This document shows, in pieces, positions 31,020-41,597 of a stretch of DNA of 64,000 nt. A program made the position numbers and the translations under genes. Source of the DNA: Bolinopsis microptera (Eukaryota > Ctenophora > Tentaculata > Lobata > Bolinopsidae); contig NC_087073.1 in NCBI RefSeq assembly GCF_026151205.1, positions 5,351,001 through 5,415,000 of the forward strand. Reading direction: 5' to 3'. The notes under the pieces are model-generated. The model did not search any database and was not told the DNA's origin. It saw nothing but the letters and a program-made list of their open reading frames with translations. Numbering within the stretch: the first letter of the stretch is position 1; the number at the start of each line of letters is the position of its first letter.

Positions 31020-32510
31020 AGCGCTTTAAGGAAAATTTTCATTTTTGTTCATTTTCGTTCATTCCATGAACCTGGGTAATGTTATTTGACTTTTGATGGC
31101 TCTTAGACCTAGTTTTTACCTATATCCATCTTAGAAAACCGAATTGAGGCTTCCCAGCACTTAAATACAGCCAATACTTCGATGTGCCCATGTTCCAAAA
31201 ATCTGGATTCTCAGGAGGATTATTGTGCCAAAATTGGAACATTTTGGAACATTGGTAACATCGGTTCTAGACATGCAGTGATTCCCAAACTTGGTTTGAG
31301 TGGTCCTAGGACTAATATAAACACTTTCCGACCAATTTTAAACCGTTCTGAGCATTTTTAGGACAATATACATTTTTGTTCATTTTCGTTCATTCCATGA
31401 ACCCGGGTAATGTTATTTGAGTTTTGATGGCTCTTAGGCCTAGTTTTTACCTATATCCATCTTAGAAAACCAAATTGAGGCTTCCCAGCACTTAAATACA
31501 GCCAATACTTCGATGTGCCCATGTTCCAAAAATCTGGATTCTCAGGACGATTATTGTGCCAAAATTGGAACATTGGTAACATCGGTTCTAGACATGCAGT
31601 GATTCCAAAACTTGCTTTGAGTGGTCCTAGGACTAATATAAACACTTTCCGACCAATTTTAAACCGTTCTGAGCATTTTTAGGATAATATTCATTTTTGT
31701 TCATTTTCGTTCATTCCATGAACCTGGGTAATGTTATTTGAGTTTTGATGGCTCTTAGGCCTAGTTTTTACCTATATCCATCTTAGAAAAACGAATTGAG
31801 GCTTCCCAGCACCTAAATACAGCCAATACTTCGATGTGCCCATGTTCCAAAAAATCTGGATTCTCAGGAGGATTATTGTGCCAAAATTGGAACATTTTGG
31901 AACATTGGTAACATCGGTTCTAAACATGCAGTGATTCCCAAACTTTGTTTGAGTGGTCCTAGGACTAATATAAACACTTTCCGACCAATTTTAAACCGTC
32001 CTGAGCATTTTTAGGACAATATTCATTTTTGTTCATTTTCGTTCATTCCATGAACCTGGGTAATGTTATTTGAGTTTTGATGGCTCTTAGGCCTAGTTTT
32101 TACCTATATCCATCTTAGAAAACCGAATTGAGGCTTCCCAGCACTTCAATACAGCCAATACTTCGATGTCCCCATGTTCCCAAAATGGTTACAAAAATCA
32201 AAATTGGAACCACCTTCACATCGGTTCTAGACATGCAGTGATTCCCAAACTTGGTTTGAGTGGTCCTAGGACCAATGTAAACACTTTCCGACCCATTTTA
32301 AACCATTCTGAGCACTTTGAGAAGAATGTTCATTTTTGTTCATTTCTGGTCATTCCATGGGTAATTTTATACGACTTTTGATGGCTCCTAGTCCTAGCTT
32401 ACGGCTATATCCATCTTAGAAAACCGAAGTGAGCCTTCCCAGCACTCAAATACGGCCAATACTGCGATGTGCCCATGTTCCAAATTTATGGATTCATCTA
32501 CTGAGCCGAG
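31020..32510 (-). repeat. Foldback-like element, right arm (331-bp tandem units)
   Basis: Reverse-orientation copies of the left-arm unit. ATTCCATGAAC occurs at 31061, 31392, 31712 and 32045 (periods 331, 320, 333), with a diverged last unit near 32352. The arm ends at GGATTCATC and GAGCCGAG, matching the left outer end inverted. The distance between outer ends is about 5.46 kb. Confidence 0.85.
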
Positions 32511-33792
32511 AATACATCCCCTGAGAAGGTCTACTTTATATGATGAATGTAACGCGCGGCGCATCTTTCTATGAATACTTTGGCGCGCTCACCAAATCAA
32601 AACATGCGCGCGCGCTGCATGCATATAATATAATATAATTAATATATGTTATATATATTTATTATATATTATATAATATATTATTATATTAGCGACAAGT
32701 AGGCAAGAGATACGGCATTGGTGGACGTGAGGAGAGTAAGGACTCCTCAAACTACATTGAGTACATACCGAGCTGTATTCCATCACAATACGACACAATT
32801 GACAATACTTGCATATAAGTTAATAAGGGTCCTAATGGGGTATAAATCAAGAGGCTTGCATATAATGAACATATTGACACGGGTGCAGAGTTGAGTCTGT
32901 ACGGAACCTAGTAGTTTCAGATCCTTGTTTAACTTGCCGTACAGCAAGGTCATCCACTACTTTAGCCCGGCGAGGCACATAACTCCCTCTACAACTCATA
33001 TATGAGACGCTTGACAGGTGATTTCCGCAACGACGCAGTGAAACTTTGCTGAAATAGCGCTATTATTCTAACATACATTTTTCCTCGCTTCTGACGTTGT
33101 TTAGAAGGAATCTAAAGCCTACATCAAAATTATAAAAATGCTATCTTATATGCACATCCTTTTTTTCAGACCTTGATAAAGATGGCGAGTTTTCAACTCC
33201 ATTTGCGAACTGTTACAACTGTTTCATGCGAAGTGTCCCTTTTTTGTCACTTTTCAGTGTTTTCAGCCGTTGCCAGCGAGATTTCGTCGAGTTTAAAATA
33301 TAATATAGATACTATATAATCTGGATTCTGAAACGAAATCCAGCATACTGAACAAATTCAAACAGCTCGGTAAAGAATACGGTATTAGATGAATATTCAG
33401 AATATTATTGCAAATATTAATACTGACAAAATTCTTGTACCGATTTGGGGTCACAGTTAAACAAATATTTAACTGTGTCTTCGGCAGAACAGCAGCAGCT
33501 GCAAAACAAAGAAATTACTAGTCCAATTCTGTTCTTATATTTCCTAGAATATGATAAAATACAATTTTATCATAATATAAAGAATTCCGAGAAAAATTTT
33601 GAATAACTTTATAAAGTACCGTGACAGTAGGATGTTTAATATTTTTAATTGCTGAGAAATTTCACCATATGAGTAGGATTATTTTAATCTTTTTCTTGCT
33701 TAGTTTTAAAAATAATACCATCATGAAATACCATATTTTGTTTATCATATTAGAAACCGGGGTCCATCCCAGTGCATATTTGGCGCACTTAC
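32511..33792. other. Intron sequence, no gene recognised
   Basis: Contains a GCGC-rich patch, then a long AT tract (32620-32695), then the dispersed motif GGACGTGAGGAGAGTAAGGA at 32724 shared with 16917. TTGTACCGATTTGGGG at 33436 is shared with 13060. No ORF can be supported. Confidence 0.4.
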
Positions 33793-33955
33793 CGTCTTAG
33801 CTGAACCGTCTTCAATCGTAAACGAGATATCAACGTTCTTCACCCAATATGACGGAGCCACAACTTTATCCGTCATCATTATACTGACCCAGCTGATAAC
33901 CACACGGTGGTCCTTGTGGTGTCCGGAAGCTGCTGCCATTCTTAACGGGAAAGCT
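33793..33955 (-). CDS. Putative antisense gene, exon 2
   Basis: Minus-strand exon with acceptor CTTCGCCCAG and donor GTAAGT: one base plus 54 codons. It reads AFPLRMAAASGHHKDHRVVI, then SWVSIMMTDKVVAPSYWVKN and VDISFTIEDGSAKT. The YWVKNVDISFTIEDGS block loosely recalls the WVxSYxVxYSxDG segment of F5/8 type C (discoidin) domains; that is a weak resemblance only. The phase fits the exon at 34238-34308. The next exon to the left was not found. Confidence 0.42.
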
Positions 33956-34237
33956 CTGGGCGAAGGAGACGCTAACAAAACATGGGTATGAAGTTGAGAG
34001 TGGTGAACTCTGTGTTAGTGTCGAGTGGGCTTGCTGTGGCGTCCTACTATTTGACGATCTACCAGGTTCCGTTATTCTTATCTGATAACGATGTCAAGAG
34101 TATATTTATGGCCACTTCTGGATTATCTGTCTTGCTATAATAATATCTATACCTCTTCAAATCAAGGTATATTTTCATTGGACTATGAGCCTGCTACCTT
34201 ATTTAGCTCTCAATCGTCATGTGGAGTATCTCCATAC

Positions 34238-34308
34238 CTGACCTGAGTTGTCTCATCCAGTTTGATTGTGTTGGTAACCGCTGCACTGAAGCTTAGTACG
34301 GTGAACAT
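34238..34308 (-). CDS. Putative antisense gene, first exon
   Basis: Minus strand: an ATG after a TTTC-rich stretch opens MFTVLSFSAAVTNTIKLDET, then TQV and a split Arg at a GTATGG donor (phase 2), which matches exon 33793-33955. The N-terminus is hydrophobic enough for a marginal signal peptide, suggesting a secreted or membrane protein. It lies 350 bases downstream of the GPCR stop on the same strand. Evidence is frame, splice sites and phase only. Confidence 0.4.
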
Positions 34309-34658
34309 TGAAACAGAGAGAAAGAAAGAAAGAATAGATTGCGATGAAAACGGTGAAGGGGAACCATGGAACCCCTCCTCCCCGAGATTCAACGAGATGG
34401 GACCTTTCTGATGGAATAAGATACTATATTGCCGGGTTGGCGGATCGAATCCCGAACGGTAACCCTCGACTTCTATGTATCCTTCCAATTAGATACTGTT
34501 TTTCTTGTCAACAATATTATCTATCATAAGGTTATAGTTTTCTAAATTAAACGCGATTTTTTTAATGAGTTCATGAATCACGTCCATGTTTAAAGATTAT
34601 GACAAATAGCATTAATTATGATACTCTTGAAATGTTAAGATAATCCCTTTCATTAAGT

Positions 34659-34953
34659 TCAAATTTCTTCCACCACAGTCGAATTCCTCTGAAGTGTATT
34701 GGTTGGAAGCCTGACTGCAGTAACAACTGACTCCCTTACGCTGTGCATGCTAATAGTAGACATGCGAGTAGAGAACTCCTGCTCCCGCGTAACCGCCTGC
34801 TTGCCCAGAGCCCACAACACTTTGTTATCCACGTAGGTCTTGAAGCTGGTGATGTTGAAGTAGAATATGATAGGGTTGGAGAAGGGTGATATAAAGGTTG
34901 ATACTGCCGCTACTGTGTACAGTCTGACGTTATCATCTGTCATTGGCTGTTCC
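34659..34953 (-). CDS. Class A GPCR, exon 2 (TM7 and C-tail)
   Basis: Acceptor TTTCCCGCAG, then one base completing Arg and 97 codons to the stop. EQPMTDDNVRLYTVAAVSTF is extracellular loop 3 and the start of TM7. ISPFSNPIIFYFNI contains the NPxxxY signature. The tail has many Ser/Thr (STRMSTISMHSVRES, NSTVVEEI), usual sites for receptor phosphorylation. It joins exon 1 as FAVV-R-EQPM. Total receptor length is about 334 residues. Confidence 0.86.
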
Positions 34954-35036
34954 CTGCGGGAAATGACTGTGTTGGGAAACAATAGCTATAGTAAATCCAA
35001 TACCCTGTTAGGTATACAGTATCAGATAAATCATGC

Positions 35037-35610
35037 AGCTGATCACTATCTATAACATGTAGCTGATCACTATCTATAACATGTAACCGATCACTATCTA
35101 TAACATGTAACTGATCACTATCTATAACATGTAGCTGATCACTATCTATAACATGTAGCTGATCACTATCTATAACATGTAGCTGATCACTATCTATAAC
35201 ATGTAGCTGATCACTATCTATAACATGTAGCTGATCACTATCTATAACATGTAACTGATCACTATCTATAACATGTAGCTGATCACTATCTATAACATGT
35301 AACTGATCACTATCTATAACATGTAGCTGATCACTATCTATAACATGTAGCTGATCACTATCTATAACATGTAGCTGATCACTATCTATAACATGTAGCT
35401 GATCACTATCTATAACATGTAGCTGATCACTATCTATAACATGTAACTGATCACTATCTATAACATGTAGCTGATCACTATCTATAACATGTAACTGATC
35501 ACTATCTATAACATGTAGCTGATCACTATCTATAACATGTAGCTGATCACTATCTATAACATGTAGCTGATCACTATCTATAACATGTAGCTGATCACTA
35601 TCTATAACAT
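35037..35610. repeat. 24-bp minisatellite in GPCR intron
   Basis: About 24 units of CTGATCACTATCTATAACAT plus GTAG, with GTAGC/GTAAC/GTAAC-C variants only. The array stops inside a unit at a MITE (35610-35722), and one more diverged unit lies at 35874-35899. The units are direct and contiguous, so it is not a CRISPR-type array. Confidence 0.97.
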
Positions 35611-35722
35611 CACTTCGAGATGGCAGGGCCTACTCTCATGCTGTCTATAGGTGATGATTAATTCTGAAAAACTAAAAACTAAAAAGACAGCATGAGAGTA
35701 GGCCCTGCCATCTCGAAGTGAT
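35610..35722. mobile_element. MITE with perfect 38-bp inverted ends
   Basis: ATCACTTCGAGATGGCAGGG continues to GTCT, then a spacer of about 36 bases, then the exact inverted copy ending CGAAGTGAT. Perfect arms imply a recent insertion. It sits at the edge of the 24-bp minisatellite in the GPCR intron. The superfamily is not assigned. Confidence 0.85.
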
Positions 35723-35918
35723 GATAATAATTAAAATGTTTCGCAGATTGGCAATTGATCGGTGTAGTTGGTGTTGTACACACTGCACTGATAATGATAT
35801 CACGTTGAACGTGTAATGTAAATATAGTGTGGATATATGCGAATATATATTCTAAATAACTGCAAAACTATATATAACATGTAGCTGATCACTATCAGTA
35901 CTATACTACTAGTTAACA

Positions 35919-35990
35919 ACCCTTAAAACTAACCTTACAACTGCGAATATAACAACGCTTAAAACTAACCTTACAACTGCGAATATAATA
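35919..35990 (-). repeat. 36-bp tandem duplication spanning the GPCR splice donor
   Basis: On the minus strand the block GCAGTTGTAAGGTTAGTTTT, with its flanks, occurs twice, 36 bases apart, each copy including a donor AG|GTTAGT (exon ends 35970 or 35934). Because 36 is a multiple of 3, use of the distal donor would insert 12 residues (LVLSVVIFAVVR) at the end of TM6 without changing frame. Confidence 0.85.
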
Positions 35991-36679
35991 AAGGGAAGGT
36001 AGGAGAGGAGGTAAGCGATGGAGACAGCCAGAAGAGCAAACACCCCATGTCTTGTTAGAGTCCTAACCCTTCTTATGAGCAGCATTAACCAGATCGCTGT
36101 CGCTAGGATCACACCAAGTGGTACTAAGAGGTTGCTGTAGAAAGTAACTTGCTCGAACGGGCCCGGGGGTTTGAACCTGTAGTCCAAAATGCACGCGAAG
36201 ACGAGCGGGCTGAATACAATGTCTCGCTTGGCTATCACCTCCCGAACGATGATCAAGATGATGACGCAAACCCACAGTGTGACCGATATGACAGCGCCAC
36301 ACTTCTTCGTTCTCAGTCTGGCACGAAGTGGAAATGACAGTACTGTCAGCTTGCTGATGTTGAGACTGGCTATCAGGTAGGTACTCATGAAGCCCAGGAC
36401 ATACAGCACGTAGGTGGTCACCACACACAGCCCATTCCCGTAGATCCACTCCTGTTCCACTGTAGATCCCACCGTAGGCAGGATGATGAAGACGGTGAAA
36501 CCAATGCTCGCTATAGCTAGGTTCTGGATCAGGACAACTGAGACCTTGTCTAGTTTAAGAGCGTTAGAGACTAGCGAGCAGAGGAGGAGGGTGAGGTTAC
36601 CAAGAAGGGAGAAGATGCCAGTCACCAGGCACCACGCTATCAGACAGTATCTACCGTAGTCTGGGACGCTGTAGTACAT
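35970..36679 (-). CDS. Class A (rhodopsin-like) GPCR, exon 1 (TM1-TM6)
   Basis: A complete start exon of 236 codons plus two bases, beginning MYYSVPDYGRYCLIAWCL. TM1 has GNLTLLL (N1.50). TM2 is VLIQNLAIASIGF without the usual Asp. TM3 begins with the conserved Cys (NGLCVVTTYVLYV). The DRY position reads SKL (SLNISKLTVLSFPLR). TM4 has LWVCVII, loop 2 has the partner Cys (VFACILD), TM5 has Pro (LLVPLGVIL), and TM6 has YLLSYLPF (P6.50). With exon 2 it forms a full seven-helix receptor. The ligand cannot be told. The gene is antisense inside intron 15 of the kinase gene. It is probably a lineage-specific orphan receptor. Confidence 0.9.
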
Positions 36680-38187
36680 TTCAGCTATATGTGGTTACGG
36701 AGAGTTAAGTTTCAGTGTTTTCTATAAATAATTGTTGGGGGGGGGGGGCATATTAAAATGTAGGTTTTTTTCATATTTTGACCCGGGGATATACTTTAAT
36801 ATACTTTGATATGGTTGCACTAATTGATAGCATATTATTTTGCACAGATCCGTGTCAGGTTGCATAAACAAGAAACATATGGTTACATAGAAATATACAC
36901 GATTTTCAAATTCAATATAGAATTATATTAACTGGGCGGCGCTTGGCATGTCACTTCGCCATATCTGCGTGCTTATATAAACAGTAGAGACTGGGCCGTC
37001 CCCAGGTTGTATGGAATATGATAAAATACGCCATCACGGATCGGGAAATTGAGCGGCCGTCCACAAAAGAAAAGCGGCCGCATTTCTTGTTATTCAAAAA
37101 TTCGATTCTTTAAAGAGTGTGTGGCCTCCAACAATCGAATTTAAATATTTTTGCGTCAGAATCCTCGAATGAGTAAAACTACAATATGGGATAATATACA
37201 AAGTTACAAGTCTCAAAATAGCAATGTTGCAAGCCGGCAAACTTAATCTATGGTGTGAGGATATGTTTTAAAACAAATCCCCCTCTAGAGTGAGGAGTGG
37301 TATTAATTAAAAATAGCAAGAAATTAGGGAGTCTGGACAGTGCACTAACACCTACTATAAGTATGGGCTCAATAATTCATTATACAATTTACTCAGGTCC
37401 TAGACAGCCCATCTGTTTGGAGATTGCTCATTTAGTACTGCATACTTCAAAGTTGGTATTATGGTTATAAGCAGTGAGGCGTGGCCACTCATCATTATAA
37501 TCTATTGGGTATCGTGGGTATTTGTACTGTTCAAATATTATAGTTAATGGTGAAACTGAGGTCGTCTAGTTCTAGTTTTTTTTTCGACACCATGTTGAAT
37601 CGTGATCAATCGATGGAACTTATTTATTTCCATTCACGATTGACACGGATTCGAACCCAAGATCGTTTGTATCCGATAGTCCTCAATCTATGGTATCGTT
37701 GATAATGGCCACATCGTTCATAATTCTTACCATGCAGTTGGTTTCTCCAAAATCGGGCAAAAACCGTCCATATTTTCATATGTCTATTTTAAATTACAAA
37801 AATAGCACTCAGACTTGTGAATCATGTTATTAGCATTCTGATGAAATGCAGAGGGATAAAAATCCTGAGATTCACCCTGGAATTAAGTCTATATTTGTCT
37901 GTTGGAGTTATTCTATCTTTTACTATCCTGCCCTCTTTGGCAGACAAGGTATTCTCGTGTGGGGGCAGATTTCTTGAATGAATTTGTTCTCTGGTTTGAG
38001 AAATGATCTTAGTTTACGAGATCTTAGCAAATGTGATGAGCTAAATGAAATTAGGGATAAAGCTGCGTGCAATAAATGTTAACGACAAACTGGTCCAAAA
38101 AATCTAAATTAAGGAACAGTAACTATTCGAAAGAATTCAATTTTTTTCTTCTAATATATATAGGGTTCTAGGCCCTGATAGTACTGC
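36680..38187. other. Upstream of the GPCR; no gene recognised
   Basis: Should hold the GPCR promoter and 5' UTR, but no clear TATA or initiator stands out. A poly-G run of ten lies at 36738-36747. Around 37650 CGGATTCGAACCCAAGATCG resembles the T-arm of a tRNA on the minus strand. The rest of the cloverleaf is not convincing, so at most it is a tRNA-derived SINE fragment. Confidence 0.35.
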
Positions 38188-38350
38188 CATATTTCACAGA
38201 CTCACTACAAAGAGTAATGACCTTTAGTTTAATCATTTTCCAATTACCTCACATGTATATTCTACTGTTACTAGAATTTACATGCGACCTAATTTGAAAA
38301 TGATTAAACTAAAGGTCATTACTCTTTCAAGTGCCCCTGTGAAATATGGT
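38188..38350. mobile_element. MITE with 13+30 bp inverted arms
   Basis: CCATATTTCACAG at 38188 and CTGTGAAATATGG at 38338 are inverted. Inside them AGAGTAATGACCTTTAGTTT plus AATCATTTTC (38211-38240) is matched exactly in reverse at 38296-38325. The interior is about 55 bases. Non-coding; class unknown. Confidence 0.82.
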
Positions 38351-38698
38351 AAGACTTAGCGAACAATGTTATCATATCAGCAGAACATATAACACTGTTG
38401 GGTGTAGAGCCATTGAACTTTGTTTTAATTCATTATTCAATAAAACGCTGGAGGCCCTTTCAGCGGGAGGTCCTTTCAGAAAGTCTTAACATTTGGACTG
38501 GGTAAGCATTTAAGATTAAGTAATGACATAATTATTTAATTTTGACATGATGAAGCGACATCACTCCAACAAGTTCACAAACAAAACTAAAAGCACTAGA
38601 TTAAAATGGGATGACGGTTACATAATATATACTTAAAATTCTAATAATTTACAATAAAATGTCACAAATATGTAAGAAAAAACTAAAGCAATCTCTAC

Positions 38699-38998
38699 TA
38701 TAATTCAAAGAATTCTTTCTGTTGTCTGTCTGTCTGTCTGTACGACCGCCCACGTGCAAATCAGACGAGAAATAGGAAGTTGCGTAGTTACCGTAGTAAC
38801 GGTGTTAAAAGTGCACTTGCACGTGCAAGGATTTGAGAGGGGCATTTTGATCGTTTTTTGTTATTACGTGGTGTTCAGTGCGAGCTATATTTTAATTGGC
38901 TGTATCTTCGGTTGTGATGGATATTTGTTGATGCTATAAAAAAATGACTACCAAAGAATACTATTACTATTAGCTTCCTCCCTGTGACCACGGGCTTT
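38699..38998 (-). repeat. Dispersed repeat R2, inverted single copy
   Basis: About 300 bases running ACTATAATTCAAAGAATT, GACCGCCCACGTGCAAATCA, GGCTGTATCTTCGGTTGTGA and CACGGGCTTTCT. It is the reverse complement of each of the three tandem units at 46306-47230. One end bears CCCGTGGT(A/C)ACAGGGA, a small inverted motif. Confidence 0.8.
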
Positions 38999-39574
38999 CT
39001 TTTTAAGTATAATATTATAAAGTTATAGTAGCAACTAAAGCAAATATAAATAAAGGTGACGGCTTTGTACTTGTAGTTACAATCTTGAAGTAATGGCATT
39101 AAAAGATTGAAACTAGGTTGCAAGAGCAGAAAACTATTCGAATGGCTACACATCTCAGGTCAAGGAAACAATAAAATAACTTTATGTCATGGGACATGGG
39201 GTCTACTATAATACTACTATAGTACCGTTTTTATAGCGATGGATCAACAAAATGTTAAGGAGTTATGTATTGGGTATTATTGATATATTAATATATATAC
39301 ATTAAATGAATCAGTAGTCATATATATATATATTAAATCAGTAGTCATATGTATATTAATCGACTATTATTTAGTAGTTTTGGTGTCCTAACTAACGACC
39401 AGGCGGCATAAATACAGTGTACAGTTTACTAATATTTGTAGATCAGGTGTTACAGAATGAAGAAAGGACAGTTGCGCTCTTTCTCGCCTAATCTGGATCA
39501 ACCTAGATGATGAATCCAAACCGATTAAAAAACTGCTATATATATAATATATATATATATATCAATGCAGCCTA
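38999..39574. other. Intron sequence, no gene recognised
   Basis: AT-rich with TA runs (39289-39302, 39320-39332, 39536-39560). No ORF can be supported. Confidence 0.4.
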
Positions 39575-39715
39575 GCGGGCGGAAATTTATATCGCCCGCG
39601 CGTGCCATATATTATATGTCCTCGAGGGCGCCAGCCCGAGGACGACATATCCTCGTATAGCTCGGAGGGCCCGAGTGCTATACGAAATTCCGCCCGCGAG
39701 GCGATTATGATATGT
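39575..39715. repeat. GC-rich nested hairpins
   Basis: The outer arms AGCGGGCGGAAATT and AATTCCGCCCGC are inverted. Inside are ATGTCCTCGAGGGCGCC/CCCGAGGACGACAT and CTCGGAGGGCCCGAG, plus CGTATAGC/GCTATACG. The whole 140 bases can fold as a branched stem, which stands out from its AT-rich surroundings. It is probably a MITE; an RNA structure is possible. Confidence 0.6.
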
Positions 39716-41445
39716 ATTATATCCCCAAGCGGTCGTTTATCACGAAGCTTCAGTTTCCAAAAATCACAGCAAATTAAAGTAAAAGATTTCAGAGAATTTA
39801 CGAGAAAATCATGTTGCTTTTGGTTTAAGATTCAGAACAGGGCAAAATTACTGACTATAGAACATAAATATAATAGAGTAACCCACGAAAAACCGGACAC
39901 TATCAAACAATGTTTGAGCTCATTGTTTCATGTATATTTTTTAATGTAAACGATCAAAATATAGGCACTTGCTGCATGAGTGTGAGTTTGTCAACTGTAA
40001 GCATCTACGAGTAGTTTTAAAGTTACCAGGAGAGTTTGAAACGGAGAAAACGTGAGAGTAGAACGTAAAACTCGCAAAAACATCATTTTACTGGCGGTGT
40101 CAAAATTGCTCTAACCAGAGCCCTCTCGCTTGCAGTAGCGCGCGACCGCCGAAGGTCACGCGTACGCGTATACACATGGCTATGTGAAGTGTCAAAACAG
40201 GGCAAGTTTCTATTCGGTACACAATATATTTACAAGTACAAACCCGGCCTAAATATTTAACCCAGAGAGCTCGAGATCACAGTCTGATCATGGACATTGA
40301 ATATGAGAGTTAAAGATCAAATTCATAACATAAATTTTAATGGCAGTTTCACTTTCAAAACAAAAAACAGGGAACACAATAGAATTACACGTAAAATTTC
40401 GGCCTAAAATTTCAAGGTTTATCAACTGAAACAGTGAGCAATTTATATAGAAATGGTAAACACAAAACAATTAGAGAATAGACTAAGAGAATAGACAAAC
40501 TTCAAGTCGCCATGAATTTTGTAACCATAGTAACAGTATGTCACGTGTTCAATATGAGCCCATCATGCGCCCGTGTGCCGACTGCGTGATATAGGGGATC
40601 GGTGGTGAGCTCAAAGCTGATAGTGATACATTCCTTTGTATTACTATATTGCTGTGGGAATTATTAATATTGAAGTGAAGTGTGGATCAATAATACATCA
40701 GCCCTACCGGGCACAAAATTAAAATGAAACTCTTATGATCCTGTCTCCGGGCTATATCGCTACTGGTCAAATTTCATGCGGGCTATATCAGCGGGCTGTA
40801 ACAGCGGGCTGAGAAATATCAGGCCTTTTAACTAGCGGGCTGCGCGGGCCCGCTGGCGCAAATATAGTAATCAATAATAAACACATAAAATCTCTAAACC
40901 GTGTCCAAAGCACTTGGCTACTTTGATCAAGTAGCTAAGTACTGAGTCGCTCTGGTTGAAATGCTTAAAGATCTGGTACAAAACATTTGAGGTCTTTGCG
41001 GGAGTCATGCTACGGGACGAGTGGGATGAATGATACTGTAGGAATCTGAATACAGAAAATGCTCATTGGTTACGTTTTCCTCGTCCCCCTTTCTAAGATC
41101 ATTTCTCCTTCAAAGAAAATATTTTTGCGGAGGTAGGCTCTGGAAAAATACAAGTCTAAGCTTCAGAGTATCTATCAGAATATACTCTACAAAGTTCCTC
41201 ACTGTACGACAATGATACACTTCACTAGGACACTAGGTAGTAGGTACAGTCTTCACTCTTCTGATAAGTGCTTTAAATAGTAACAATTATGTGTTTTATC
41301 TAACATATGACCAACAATTATGCAGTAATAGTTGTCGTAGTAGCAAACATTTAGCGATAATTATCGCACAAGTGGGAATAATTGATCTCTTCCCCTCTTT
41401 AGTTGAACTATCAAATGTCGCTGATCATAGTATATATAAAATAGC
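39716..41445. other. Intron sequence, no gene recognised
   Basis: No coding frame with family resemblance. GCGGGCT motifs recur at 40780-40860 (GCGGGCTATATCAGCGGGCT, AGCGGGCTGCGCGGGCCCGC), another GC-rich palindromic patch. CGCGACCGCCGAAGGTCACG lies near 40141. Confidence 0.35.
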
Positions 41446-41597
41446 GACAAACCGTCCAACCCTAAAGTGGTGTCAAGATAAAATAATATTTATTTATTTT
41501 GTGATTTTGACATCACTTGAGGGTCCAAATTTCTTATTCCTTGGCCAATTTTTTATTTCTTTATACTGGTCAAAAGGCAATGGTATATCTTTCACGG
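41446..41597 (+). repeat. Dispersed repeat R1, copy 2 (partial)
   Basis: CCGTCCAACCCTAAAGTGGT to TATATCTTTCACGG follows the order of copy 1 at 4139-4398, with an internal deletion. It ends exactly where the CTCTAGAGCGG array begins. Confidence 0.6.

Noticed and set aside
35037-35610. Regular array that might suggest CRISPR
   Set aside because: The 24-bp units are contiguous with no unique spacers, and the genome is eukaryotic.
36063-36449. 128-codon minus-strand ORF and two plus-strand ORFs
   Set aside because: Shadow frames of the GPCR exon; only the 256-codon frame shows seven-helix features.
37590-37720. Possible tRNA gene on the minus strand
   Set aside because: GGTTCGAATCC-like T-arm is present, but the D-arm, anticodon stem and acceptor do not pair convincingly; at most a tRNA-derived SINE fragment.
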